From positions 248,001-312,000 of the forward strand of contig NZ_MIEQ01000046.1 of the NCBI RefSeq assembly GCF_001968815.1: a DNA stretch of 64,000 bases, written 5' to 3'. The stretch is from Motiliproteus sp. MSK22-1. Its GTDB lineage: Bacteria > Pseudomonadota > Gammaproteobacteria > Pseudomonadales > Balneatricaceae. The notes under the pieces are model-generated. The model did no database searches, was not told the DNA's origin, and was given only the letters and a program-made list of their open reading frames with translations. This document shows positions 55,378-64,000 of this stretch, in pieces (position 1 is the stretch's first letter; every line of letters starts with the position of its first letter). The translations under genes were made by a program, and so were the position numbers.

Positions 55378-55854
55378 TGTTATGCAGGCACCTAGTCACA
55401 AAGTAGTAGAGTCGTATTTGAGAAGAGATTTTCTACTAGCCGGCATACAAAACGCAACTGCTTTTGATGTCTATTTCTAACTTCTCTTGTTTTGGCAGCA
55501 GATATAGGGAGCAGGATAAAGATTCAGAATCAACGCAGCCCATCCAGAACGGCAGGCTCCTTGTCCAGGCACTAGTTACAGGACAGAACAAAACAACATT
55601 CTTCTTTATCATTTTCAGTCCAGAGTTCCTTAGTGCAATCACAATCTTTTCCAGTCAAATCATAATCTTTCAGATCAGCTCTATCGACTGATGCAGGACT
55701 GGGGCTATAGTCGTCTCTATTGATCCTGTCTTTGGTTTACTGCAGCAGGGTCGGAAGTGGGAAAAAGCTGGTATGGATATAAGTAACCTTCCATACCAGA
55801 AACCCTAACGGATATATTTGCACCTGTTGCGTTTAGCCAGCATTAGCTAACTCG
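55378..55854. other. Intergenic region upstream of can and downstream of tctA
   Basis: About 480 bp between the start of can and the end of tctA. It contains the tct terminator at 55768-55799. The remaining short frames show no family resemblance. Confidence 0.5.
55768..55799 (-). terminator. Intrinsic terminator of the tctCBA operon
   Basis: CTGGTATGG (55768-55776) pairs exactly with CCATACCAG (55791-55799). On the minus strand the stem is followed by CTTTTT, about 60 bp past the tctA stop. Confidence 0.8.
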
Positions 55855-57402
55855 CTAACCCTCTCCCTCGCCAATAGTTGATACTGCCGTATCCCGGTCT
55901 TTAACTGACTTGCTACTACGCAGCTGAGCAAGCATAGGAACCAGAATCACAACAATTGCGACGACGAAGATCCCCAGTGTCAAGGGACGCTCCCAGATGA
56001 ATGCTAATGATCCATCGTAGATAGTCAGAGAACGACTCAGGTTATCTTCCATCAGGCCGCCAAGAATATATCCCAGTAACATCGGTGCCATTGGGAAGTC
56101 CAGCAACTTCAGAAAGATAGCGACAACAGTGATAATCACCATCATGTGAATATCGAAGGTATTGAAGGAAACCAGATAGACGCCAATGATTGAGAAAAAC
56201 AAAATCAGCGGAATCAGGATAGGACGAGGGATAACCAGTAATCTTGAAATATAGGGGATTAATGGAAGATTCAGGATCAGCAACACTATATTGCCAAAAT
56301 ACATGGAAATAATAACTGACCAGAATACATCAGGGTTATCGACAAACAGGCGTGGTCCCGGCTGTATCCCGTAAGCAATAAGTGCTCCCAGCATAATCGC
56401 TGTTGTTCCTGAGCCAGGAATACCCAATGTTAACAACGGCACAAATGATCCTGTAGAAGCGGCATTATTTGCTGATTCAGGAGCAGCCAGCCCCCGTAGA
56501 GAACCTCGTCCAAACTTCAGTTTCTCCTTAGCTGAAGCGAGGTTGCGCTCCAATCCATAAGCAAGAAAGGATGCGATAGTGGCACCTGCTCCAGGAAGCA
56601 CTCCAACAATAAATCCAAACACAGACGAGCGGGCTACGGTCGGAGCTATTTCTTTAATTTCTTCACGACTGAGTTTCATAGAGCCAAGTTCACTCATGTC
56701 CATATCCGGTTCTTCTTCGTTATGTTTGCCCCTAAGAACCGTCATCACCACTTCCGTTAGCGCAAAAGTCGCCATGGCTAATAACAGGAAGCTGATCCCG
56801 TCAATAAGATTGATACTACCAAAGGTAAAACGAGGAGTTCCTGATGTCACATCCGAGCCTACTGTAGCAACCATCAATCCAAACACAGTCATAATCAACG
56901 CTTTTATGACCTGCCCTTTACCGGAGAAAGCTGCCACAGCTGTCAGTCCCAAGACCATCAACGCAAAATAGTCACTGGACTGAAAGCTCAACGAAACCGT
57001 AGCCAGTGCCGGTGCCGCAAACAATAGAATAATCGCCCCGACAGTCCCTCCGGTAAACGAAGAATATGCAGCAAGAGCCAGCGCTTTACCTGCTTGCTTC
57101 TGCTGGGCCAAAGGATAACCATCAAAAGAGGTTACCACTGTGCTGGCGCAACCAGGCGCATTGATCAGGATGGAAGAGGTTGAGCCCCCGAAAACGGCTC
57201 CATAATAGACTCCGGCCATCAGAATAATTCCTGAGGAAGGATCGAGACCGTAAGTGATTGGTATCATTAACGCTACCGCAGAGATTGGACCCAGTCCGGG
57301 AAGCATTCCAATAAATGTACCAGCAAAGCAACCCACCACGACCATCATCAGGTTAAAAGGCATAACCGCAGTGGACAGCCCGGTAAATATTCCGTCTAAC
57401 AT
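55855..57402 (-). CDS. tctA: Tripartite tricarboxylate transporter large permease TctA
   Basis: 515 aa, strongly hydrophobic, with the TctA signature GMLPGLGPISAVALMIPITYGLDPSSGIILMAG and a second inverted copy VGVLPGAGATIASFLAYGLER plus GIPGSGTTAIMLGAL. It forms the proton- or sodium-driven channel of the tripartite system with TctB and TctC. It lies 18 bp downstream of tctB. Confidence 0.95.
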   Translation of the reverse strand: MLDGIFTGLSTAVMPFNLMMVVVGCFAGTFIGMLPGLGPISAVALMIPITYGLDPSSGIILMAGVYYGAVFGGSTSSILINAPGCASTVVTSFDGYPLAQQKQAGKALALAAYSSFTGGTVGAIILLFAAPALATVSLSFQSSDYFALMVLGLTAVAAFSGKGQVIKALIMTVFGLMVATVGSDVTSGTPRFTFGSINLIDGISFLLLAMATFALTEVVMTVLRGKHNEEEPDMDMSELGSMKLSREEIKEIAPTVARSSVFGFIVGVLPGAGATIASFLAYGLERNLASAKEKLKFGRGSLRGLAAPESANNAASTGSFVPLLTLGIPGSGTTAIMLGALIAYGIQPGPRLFVDNPDVFWSVIISMYFGNIVLLILNLPLIPYISRLLVIPRPILIPLILFFSIIGVYLVSFNTFDIHMMVIITVVAIFLKLLDFPMAPMLLGYILGGLMEDNLSRSLTIYDGSLAFIWERPLTLGIFVVAIVVILVPMLAQLRSSKSVKDRDTAVSTIGEGEG

Positions 57403-57420
57403 AAGGTTATCTCCGGGTTA

Positions 57421-57879
57421 TCATGAAAACAGCCGACCGGGTGCCAGATAAATATCCAGCAACTGCACCAGCACCAGCCAAAAAATAAACACAAAGGGTA
57501 CAGACGCAAGTAACAGCGTCTTAATACGGCGCTCGCCTAACAGCCAATAGCCACCGATCAGAAATAGCATTGATGACAGCAAGAAGCCGATCCAGTCCAG
57601 AGTCAGTCCAAACAGCACCATCAAAACCAGCAGTTTGCCAACCAGCTCAAAATCATACCCAAGAAGACGCAGCCGTTTATTCGAATCCTGCTTGGCGCTG
57701 GCTAACAGCGCTAAAGAGAATAAACCACAAAGCCATGCCAATATGGTTGGCAGTGAGCGTGCGTTAAAGGGCTCAAATTCATCCCCCGGGATCAATGGTA
57801 TCTGGCCAGCGTGATAGCCATAGACAACGGAAACACCGAGAAACACCAGCCCGCCAATATGGTCTTTGGTTAAAATCAT
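57421..57879 (-). CDS. tctB: Tripartite tricarboxylate transporter small permease TctB
   Basis: 152 aa with four membrane segments, opening DHIGGLVFLGVSVVYGYHAGQIPLIPGDEFEPFNARSLP, the TctB/DUF1468 family pattern. It is the small partner of TctA. Its AGAGGA ribosome site begins right at the foot of a hairpin, which may limit its translation. Confidence 0.9.
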   Translation of the reverse strand: MILTKDHIGGLVFLGVSVVYGYHAGQIPLIPGDEFEPFNARSLPTILAWLCGLFSLALLASAKQDSNKRLRLLGYDFELVGKLLVLMVLFGLTLDWIGFLLSSMLFLIGGYWLLGERRIKTLLLASVPFVFIFWLVLVQLLDIYLAPGRLFS

Positions 57880-57891
57880 GGAAGTATCCTC

Positions 57892-57912
57892 TGGTGGAGA
57901 GGACCTCCACCA
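57892..57912 (-). promoter_or_regulatory. Intercistronic hairpin between tctC and tctB
   Basis: TGGTGGAG (57892-57899) pairs exactly with CTCCACCA (57905-57912) across 5 nt, ending 12 nt before the tctB ATG and touching its ribosome site. It could reduce tctBA expression relative to the binding-protein gene. Confidence 0.6.
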
Positions 57913-57982
57913 TCTTCGAATAAATTATCGAGAGGCACCTAAGACAATTAAGCACCCCTGATTGTACTACCGTTCAGAACTG

Positions 57983-58996
57983 TTATAGAAAACCAAGTTC
58001 TTTCATCAAGTTACCAACAATTTGCTCCTGCTGCTCAAGGAAGGAGACAAACTGTTCACGAGGCTTGAAGATCTCAGTCCAGCCATTGCGATCCCGGACG
58101 GTGCTCCATTCATCAGTGCTATACATTTTTTCGAGCGTATTGGCGTAATCATCAGCCATTTGGTCAGACAGCCCTGGAGCGCCAAAAAAACCGCGCCAGT
58201 TAACAAAGGCAACATCGTAGCCAAGTTCTTTTAGCGTCGGTACATCTTTCGCAACAGGAACCCGTTCATCAGATGTCACTGCAAGTATTCGTACCTGTCC
58301 AGCTTTAGCCATCTCCAGTGCTTCACTAAACCCGGTAGATAGCACTTGAACTTCTCCACTCAGCAGACCAGCCATTGCCTTACCACCCGCATCATAGGGT
58401 ACATAGCGGACTTTTTTAGGATCTCCTCCACCGGCTTTAAATGCCATGGCTGCAACCAAGTGATCCATACCGCCCCGTGAAGAGCCACCTGCCACCTTTA
58501 CTTTACGTGAGTTCTTATTGAAATCTTCTACCAGTTGATTAAAGCTTTGATACTTGGAATCGGTATAAACAACAAATGCTGCATAGTCGCCAATCGTGGC
58601 GGCAATCGGTGTTAAATCGCGGAAAGACTGCGGAAATACCTTTTTCAACGATCGAATGACAATCGGTGTGGAATTAACCATCAGAGTGTTTTTGGATTGC
58701 TCAGCGGCTTCAATCAGATGTGCGATTGCTTTTCCGCCACCACCACCGGACATATTCTCATAAGAGACAGTGTCAATGAGTCCGGCCTTGGACAGTGCTT
58801 CCCCTGTACCTCTAGCGGTTCCATCCCAGCCTCCACCAGCGCCACCAGGAATCAAAAAATGGACTTCATCGACTGCATGAGCATTCATTGCCATACCCGC
58901 AGTTAAACAAGCCGCCATTGCTCCGGCCAGAATGCCTGTACGCTTTCCATCAAACTTCTTGGACAATGCCTTGGAGAACTCTTTAGTTAAGAGCAT
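57983..58996 (-). CDS. tctC: Tripartite tricarboxylate transporter substrate-binding protein TctC
   Basis: About 337 aa. ATG 58994-58996 with GAGG upstream is preferred to the first open Met. A long basic N-region and a hydrophobic core (GILAGAMAACLTAGMAMNAHA) form the signal peptide. The mature Bug-family fold shows VHFLIPGGAGGGWDGTARGTGEAL and SRGGMDHLVAAMAFKAGG. It captures a carboxylate in the periplasm for TctAB; the exact ligand (citrate or another) is not deducible. Confidence 0.92.
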   Translation of the reverse strand: MLLTKEFSKALSKKFDGKRTGILAGAMAACLTAGMAMNAHAVDEVHFLIPGGAGGGWDGTARGTGEALSKAGLIDTVSYENMSGGGGGKAIAHLIEAAEQSKNTLMVNSTPIVIRSLKKVFPQSFRDLTPIAATIGDYAAFVVYTDSKYQSFNQLVEDFNKNSRKVKVAGGSSRGGMDHLVAAMAFKAGGGDPKKVRYVPYDAGGKAMAGLLSGEVQVLSTGFSEALEMAKAGQVRILAVTSDERVPVAKDVPTLKELGYDVAFVNWRGFFGAPGLSDQMADDYANTLEKMYSTDEWSTVRDRNGWTEIFKPREQFVSFLEQQEQIVGNLMKELGFL

Positions 58997-59197
58997 GGTT
59001 ATTAACCTCATCGTTATTGTTTTGTTTTGGTTCCTCCTCAGAGTAGCTCTTCAGAAAAACGGTTAGAAGTTTCTGAAATTAATGACTTTTTAGTCTTTAA
59101 AATACATTTTGTTCATAAAGTTTACGGGCCATTGACAGCCTGATGGATTAACATCTAAGTCAAACTATACTAATAACAATATATAAAGCTCTCTAAC

Positions 59198-60874
59198 ATG
59201 GCCTGCCTTTTGAACCGTTTAAAGCTCAGCACATTCAGATTAAAAACCCGAATGATTTTGATACTGGGGCTGATGGCACTACTTCAAACGGGATTTATCG
59301 GCGTTTTTGCCGTTCATTACATAAGCACTTCGCTAGAAGAACAGATTGGCCAGCGTGCACTACATGTAGCTAAGACTATCGCTGCCATGCCGGAGGTTGT
59401 CCAAGCTGTACAGCAAAAAGACACCGCCTTTCTAATCCCTCTTTCCTTGAATCTGGCTGAACAAACAGATGCACGCTTTATCGTCATCGGAGACCGCAAC
59501 GGCATCCGACTGGCCCACCCGACTGCAGCAAAGATCGGAAAGTCGATGCACGATGATGACAACGAAAGCAATGACCGGGCATTGATTCAGGGTCGAGGTT
59601 TTATCTCTAAGGCAGAGGGTAGCCTGGGCATGTCTATGCGTGGAAAAGCTCCCATCTACGATCAGGTAGGCGAACAGATTATCGGGGTGGTTTCCGTTGG
59701 TTACCTGCTCAACCGTGTCCAAACCATTATCGATAAATACCGGATGACGATCTTTCTGGTGATCGGTATCGCCTTTGTGGTCAGTGTTTTTATAGCAATT
59801 TTGTTTGCAAGGCATTTCAAAAAAGCTATTTTTGGCCTTGAGCCTGAAGAAATTGCCAGGATGTTTGAAGAGCGAAATGTCACCTTACAGACAGTACGCG
59901 AGGGCATCATCTCCATTGACAAGAGTGGCCACATAGCAACGTTTAACAAAACAGCGATCAAAACCCTGGATCTTGATCCTGCTGCCCCGCTTTCCGGACG
60001 CCCTATTCAGGAAATACTCCCTGAGAGCGAAATGCTGGATGTACTAGCGACCGGAGAACCACAATTCGACCAGGAATTTCACCTGAAAAATCATAGTCTA
60101 ATCGTTAACAGATTACCGATTAGAGGAGAGAACGGCGAAGTTACCGGTGTTGTATCAAGTTTTCGTCGCAAGGACGAACTCGATATGGTCAGTCGCAAGC
60201 TGACCCGAATACAGCAATACGCTGAAACACTGAGAAGCCAGTCTCACGAATATTCCAACAAGCTGCATACTATCGCCGGACTGATTCAAATTGGTGCGAC
60301 TGATAAGGCGCTTCAGGTCATTGGTCAGGAAACTGTAGACCACCAGGCATTGATTCAACTGCTGCTGAAAGCGGTCCCTGATCCGGTCCTTGCCGGTTGT
60401 TTGCTAGGTAAATATAACCGTGCTCGTGAACTGGGGCTGCACTTAAAGATAGACCCGGAGAGTCACATGACGGATCTACCGGACCAACTGCCACGAGAGC
60501 AATTGATGAGCATTCTTGGAAACGTTCTGGACAATGCACTGGAAGCCACTTATCGAAACCACGGAGCAGGAGGCCAGGTTGTTCTTTCAATGACCGACAT
60601 AGGCAATGATCTCATTTTTGATGTAGAGGACCAGGGAGCAGGCATCCCAGAAGAACAGAAGCAGCATATTTTTGAAAAGGGATTTACCAGTAAAAATGAA
60701 GACGGTCACGGCTACGGGCTACACCTGGTACAGAGCTTGATCACTGGTCTCAGTGGCAGCATCTGCATTGAACCGGCAGATACGGGTGGCAGTCGTTTTA
60801 TAATCTATATACCTAAGATACCCACTCCCAGCGTACAGGCACAGCAACCCAGCTCAGGAGTTCAATCAGCGTGA
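59198..60874 (+). CDS. CitA/DcuS-type sensor histidine kinase
   Basis: 558 aa. Membrane helix 1 (about 17-40), periplasmic Cache sensor (ARFIVIGDRNGIRLAHP, IGVVSVGYLL), helix 2 (about 183-205), cytoplasmic PAS (about 220-330), and a SpoB-type dimerisation region with the phospho-His near 350 in SQSHEYSNKLHTIAGLI. The ATPase domain has NVLDNALEA, DQGAGIPEE and GYGLHLVQ. Divergent from tctC, so it should sense an external carboxylate and switch the transporter on. Confidence 0.92.
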   Translation: MACLLNRLKLSTFRLKTRMILILGLMALLQTGFIGVFAVHYISTSLEEQIGQRALHVAKTIAAMPEVVQAVQQKDTAFLIPLSLNLAEQTDARFIVIGDRNGIRLAHPTAAKIGKSMHDDDNESNDRALIQGRGFISKAEGSLGMSMRGKAPIYDQVGEQIIGVVSVGYLLNRVQTIIDKYRMTIFLVIGIAFVVSVFIAILFARHFKKAIFGLEPEEIARMFEERNVTLQTVREGIISIDKSGHIATFNKTAIKTLDLDPAAPLSGRPIQEILPESEMLDVLATGEPQFDQEFHLKNHSLIVNRLPIRGENGEVTGVVSSFRRKDELDMVSRKLTRIQQYAETLRSQSHEYSNKLHTIAGLIQIGATDKALQVIGQETVDHQALIQLLLKAVPDPVLAGCLLGKYNRARELGLHLKIDPESHMTDLPDQLPREQLMSILGNVLDNALEATYRNHGAGGQVVLSMTDIGNDLIFDVEDQGAGIPEEQKQHIFEKGFTSKNEDGHGYGLHLVQSLITGLSGSICIEPADTGGSRFIIYIPKIPTPSVQAQQPSSGVQSA

Positions 60875-60974
60875 TAACCCATGTTTTGCTCAGACACGCC
60901 GTTTTTACAGGCGACTAAGCCTTAGCATTAATCAATATTCAACGCAGACCAGCTATCGAGACCATAATAATAAA

Positions 60975-61670
60975 ATGAATACAATAAAGATTGTAATCGC
61001 GGAAGATGATCCACAAATCGCTGAAATTCAAAAACGATTTGTCGAGCGAATCCCCGGATTCGAACTGGTAGGTATCGCCCACGGGCTCGAAGAGGCTAAG
61101 GACTTAATTGAAGTCATTCAACCGGAACTGCTGCTGTTGGATATCTACTTTCCAGCCGGAACCGGACTGGATTTGTTACGGACATTACGGATAGAGAACC
61201 ATAAAACCGATGTCATATTAATTACCGCTGCCAAAGAAGTATCGACGCTGAAGGAAGCGTTGCATGGTGGGGTTTTCGATTACATTCTCAAGCCCTTGGT
61301 ATTCGAACGTTTACAAGAGTCTTTAACTAACTACTTACGGCACTTGGAAAAACTGAAAGAACTGGAATCATTGGCACAAACAGATGTAGATACGCTGTTG
61401 CCAAGAGGACAAAGCTCAGTCCCAGTTAAAACCATCCCCACTCCTGTAACACTGCCAAAGGGGATTGATGGCCTTACGCTGAAAAAAGTGCAAGACGTAT
61501 TTGATGAAGAAAATTTTATGAACGCCGAAGAAGTTGGCGGACATATAGGCGCCAGTCGAACCACTGCTCGGCGTTATCTGGAGTATCTGGTAAGCACTGG
61601 TACCTTGCAGGCAGATATCAGTTATGGCTCGGTAGGCCGACCAGAACGACGCTATTGTCTGGCTAAATGA
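60975..61670 (+). CDS. CitB/DcuR-type response regulator
   Basis: 231 aa. Receiver domain with Asp11/Asp12, phospho-Asp56 in LLLLDIYFP and the Lys of ILKPLVF. The C-terminal helix-turn-helix (MNAEEVGGHIGASRTTARRYLEYL) is of the CitB/DcuR type. It is partner of the kinase 100 bp upstream and likely activator of tctCBA. Confidence 0.92.
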   Translation: MNTIKIVIAEDDPQIAEIQKRFVERIPGFELVGIAHGLEEAKDLIEVIQPELLLLDIYFPAGTGLDLLRTLRIENHKTDVILITAAKEVSTLKEALHGGVFDYILKPLVFERLQESLTNYLRHLEKLKELESLAQTDVDTLLPRGQSSVPVKTIPTPVTLPKGIDGLTLKKVQDVFDEENFMNAEEVGGHIGASRTTARRYLEYLVSTGTLQADISYGSVGRPERRYCLAK

Positions 61671-61726
61671 GTAAGCGCTCTGATCGTCTTCTGGCTAACG
61701 GTGTGGATTTATTCAAAAACTTTTAC

Positions 61727-62155
61727 TCAAAAAGGTTTTACAACGACAAACACCAGTATTGGTACGAAAATCAGCAACGGCAATTCGTTGTACAGGCGAA
61801 AATATCTGCCACTCTTATTCAATGTATGACTTTGCATCTGCTTGAGAAAAAAACGACAACTACCATGAAAAATGATCAGAAGGACCACAAATAATAACTT
61901 TGCGTGTAACCAGCCCCCTGAGAAACCATACCCCAGCCACAACCAGATACCCAGCCCCAGAGTAAACACTGCCATGATCGTCATAAATCCATACAGCTTA
62001 CGGGCCATGATTTCCAAACGACTCACGTCCTGACCTGCCGCACGACCTTCTACGTAGTGAACGAATATTCTAGGAAGATAAAATATGCCAGCCATCCAGC
62101 TGGTCATTGCCAAAATATGAAAAGTCTTGTACCAAAGCATCTTATCGCTATCCAA
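61727..62155 (-). CDS. hemJ: Protoporphyrinogen oxidase HemJ
   Basis: 142 aa with four membrane segments. WYKTFHILAMTSWMAGIFYLPRIFVHY carries the conserved HemJ His, and LWLGYGFSGGWLHAKLLFV the Lys and second His. HemJ oxidises protoporphyrinogen IX to protoporphyrin IX in haem synthesis in bacteria lacking HemG or HemY. Its end converges on the response regulator gene. Confidence 0.9.
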   Translation of the reverse strand: MDSDKMLWYKTFHILAMTSWMAGIFYLPRIFVHYVEGRAAGQDVSRLEIMARKLYGFMTIMAVFTLGLGIWLWLGYGFSGGWLHAKLLFVVLLIIFHGSCRFFLKQMQSHTLNKSGRYFRLYNELPLLIFVPILVFVVVKPF

Positions 62156-62240
62156 AGGCTATTACGTAAGCTGGTACAGTGTAAACGGCGGTGCCGAAAG
62201 TTCAATCTCATTTCAGCAACTTATAAGAAATGTCAGGTCT

Positions 62241-64000
62241 TCAAGACGACGCCAGTTTGTTATGAAAAAAGCAAGCTTGATTAGCACCACGATCCTTGGC
62301 CAAATACATCGCCAGGTCTGCTTTTTTAATCAGCTCAGAGGCCGTAACAGCATGCAGGGGAAATATCGATATCCCCATGCTAATTGTGATGTCTACAACC
62401 CCACCACCCGCTTTAAAGACTCCCTCTCTGACGGCTCTCAGCAGCTTCTGAGAAACCCTATCGACTACATCAATACGCTCCAGATGTTCAAGAACAATAA
62501 TAAATTCGTCTCCTCCTAACCGGGCCAGTGTATCACTCTTCCTGAGAGGTTGTTTTAGCCGCTGACACACTTCGACTAACACCTGATCACCAGCATCGTG
62601 CCCAAAACGATCATTGATCGGCTTAAAACCATCAATATCAATAAAGAGCACGGCTACATAGTCATCATTTCTCTTCGCCTGCGCCAACGCATGTTCCAGT
62701 CGACTGGTTAACAGCAATCGATTAGGAAGGCCTGTCAGTGGATCATGGTAGGCTTTAAGACTCAGCGCTTTGCCGTAACTACCGATCTCACCCAGATCCA
62801 ACAGAGTGATTATATGCCTGTCTATTTCTTTACCTGCCAGGGTGTCAGGATCTTCCGGGAATCCCACTGACTCGTTATCCATCGTAGGAACAGTATTAAG
62901 TGTTAATAGGTAGGGTCTGGATTCGCCTGTTCGGTGGACACCAATCATTTCACCTTTCCAGGTACGTAAAGATAAGACGGTACGAAGTGGTATTTCTTCT
63001 GGGGAGTGGTGCAACAAATAATCCGCAGGAAGACCGATCATGCTGTTGGCTTCATAACCAAATGTTCGGTAGGTTGCAGGATTGGCATCACTGATAATCG
63101 CATCTGGAGTCAAAATAAGGCAAGGGTCTGAAGTGACCTGAAAAAGCAAAGCTGCCTGCATTCTGTTTCGCTCACCTTCTCGCTCCTGCGTAATGTCGCG
63201 ACCAATACCCAGCAAGCCTGTCAGTTGCTGGTTTTCATCAGTTACAGGAACCTTGGTCATTGATAACAGACGTCGTCGACTGTTGTTATAGGTAACCCAC
63301 TCTTCATTCTGGCAAACTTTATTGGTGGTAAAGACCTGTAAATCCTTTTCTCTAATGTGATTTGCCGACTCTACAGACATCAAATCAGAGTCTTTCTTAC
63401 CGATGATGTCCTTTTCAGGAAGGGAAACAAATTGCTGGAAAGCAGTGTTACAGCGTTGATAAACACCATCAGTATCCTTAAAAAAGACGAAATCCGGCGT
63501 GCTATCGATAATCAACTGAGAAAGTTCCATTTCTTTCTTTACTGCCTGTTCTGCTTTGTAGGTACAACTGACGTCCCTGGCATTAACAACAACTCCGGAT
63601 ATTCGACCGGTGCTCTCACGATATGGAACAAAGGTTGACTGTACGATTCGTTTCTCTCCTCGCGGTGACACAACCTCAGCGTGAAACTGCCCAACCGTCC
63701 CGTCTTTAAGTGTTTTATCCAACCGAGGTTTCAAAGATTTTTCGAATCGATCAAGACCATGCAAATCCCATACATGCAAACCAACTATTTGAGACTCCGG
63801 CATTTCGAATAGATCAACGTACCCCTTACTGACAGCAAGATAGCGATACTCAAGATCAACAAAGGATACAAAATCCTGAACGTGCTGAAGTATTGAGCGG
63901 TAAACTTCCAGCGACTCCTCAATGGAGCTGGAGCTATCAGCCCCGTAACGCTGTTTAGATGATGACTTGGATTTGTTGCTATTAACTTTATACAAATCGC
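62241..64000 (-). CDS. PAS-PAS-PAS-GGDEF diguanylate cyclase (start at or beyond the window edge)
   Basis: At least 584 aa. Three PAS domains (about 30-140, 155-270, 285-380) precede a GGDEF domain (about 415-580) with an intact LARLGGDEFIIV motif and an RxxD inhibitory site (RKSD) just before it. It should synthesise c-di-GMP under control of PAS-sensed signals. No membrane segment in the visible part. The only start inside the window is a TTG at 63993-63995, and the frame stays open to the edge, so the true start may be outside. Confidence 0.85.
   Translation of the reverse strand, partial: DLYKVNSNKSKSSSKQRYGADSSSSIEESLEVYRSILQHVQDFVSFVDLEYRYLAVSKGYVDLFEMPESQIVGLHVWDLHGLDRFEKSLKPRLDKTLKDGTVGQFHAEVVSPRGEKRIVQSTFVPYRESTGRISGVVVNARDVSCTYKAEQAVKKEMELSQLIIDSTPDFVFFKDTDGVYQRCNTAFQQFVSLPEKDIIGKKDSDLMSVESANHIREKDLQVFTTNKVCQNEEWVTYNNSRRRLLSMTKVPVTDENQQLTGLLGIGRDITQEREGERNRMQAALLFQVTSDPCLILTPDAIISDANPATYRTFGYEANSMIGLPADYLLHHSPEEIPLRTVLSLRTWKGEMIGVHRTGESRPYLLTLNTVPTMDNESVGFPEDPDTLAGKEIDRHIITLLDLGEIGSYGKALSLKAYHDPLTGLPNRLLLTSRLEHALAQAKRNDDYVAVLFIDIDGFKPINDRFGHDAGDQVLVEVCQRLKQPLRKSDTLARLGGDEFIIVLEHLERIDVVDRVSQKLLRAVREGVFKAGGGVVDITISMGISIFPLHAVTASELIKKADLAMYLAKDRGANQACFFHNKLASS

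Noticed and set aside
55464-55691. Short plus-strand frame between can and tctA
   Set aside because: Ser/Ile/Phe-rich composition typical of non-coding AT-rich DNA, no ribosome site, no known family.
61667-61894. 75-codon plus-strand frame after the CitB-type regulator
   Set aside because: It lies antisense to hemJ, whose membrane protein sequence is unmistakable; the plus frame has no recognisable features.
1-64000. tRNA, rRNA, CRISPR, insertion sequence or prophage genes
   Set aside because: Reading both strands gave no cloverleaf, no repeat-spacer array, no transposase or integrase motif and no phage structural gene.

Overview
The window is a chromosomal segment of a free-living, probably marine gammaproteobacterium. 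Gene content and protein wording fit the Oceanospirillales or a relative (PfkB-type phosphofructokinase, complete hut pathway, arsenosugar-type arsenic genes, tripartite tricarboxylate transporter, CPXCG, DUF1289 and DUF1272 small zinc or Fe-S proteins, many GGDEF/EAL and sensor proteins). This assignment is inference; there is no rRNA or other marker gene. I saw no tRNA, CRISPR array, insertion sequence or prophage.

Layout. 1-4788 (-): N-terminal 1596 codons of a giant RTX calcium-binding secreted protein that runs off the left edge; it is preceded by an AT-rich leader with seven perfect GTTTTT repeats. 5466-6395 (-): pfkB. 6680-15246: histidine utilisation regulon, with the repressor hutC on the plus strand facing hutI-hutU-hutH-hutD-hutG-hutF on the minus strand, and TGTATATACA-like operators in front of hutC and hutI. 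15638-17529 (-): a YcaQ-type DNA glycosylase and a DUF4388-like protein. 17908-22812 (-): a compact six-gene arsenic operon (glycosyltransferase-like DUF2064 protein, ArsM methyltransferase, radical SAM enzyme, thioredoxin-type ArsC, MTA phosphorylase, TIGR04283 glycosyltransferase). These could reduce, methylate, add an adenosyl-derived group, remove adenine and glycosylate arsenic.

22994-34404 is a run of small or poorly known genes: a single-domain response regulator, an overlapping pair of small membrane proteins, a methylenetetrahydrofolate reductase-like protein, a VWA protein overlapping a Pam18-like membrane J-protein, a CPXCG zinc protein, a retropepsin, a His-rich secreted protein, a fructosamine-kinase family protein, a gamma-glutamylcyclotransferase-like protein, glutathione reductase, and several hypotheticals including a 56-aa membrane peptide.

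34876-40840: signalling genes (HDOD-GAF-histidine kinase, then REC-PAS-GGDEF-EAL, then an opposing Cache histidine kinase). 41057-47939: RND efflux pump and adaptor with a divergent TetR regulator, then an MsbA-related ABC exporter. 48323-55377: ExaC-like aldehyde dehydrogenase, DUF1127/LysR divergent pair, DUF1272, GlxA-type regulator with an overlapping MFS transporter, DUF1289, a zinc-ribbon membrane protein and beta carbonic anhydrase. 55855-61670: tctCBA transporter with a divergent CitA/CitB-type two-component system. 61727-64000: hemJ and a PAS-PAS-PAS-GGDEF protein reaching the right edge.

The most interesting parts are the arsenic operon with its unusual radical SAM enzyme, the VWA/J-protein pair, the overlapping small membrane pair at 23621-24195, and the RTX gene with its hexanucleotide tract.
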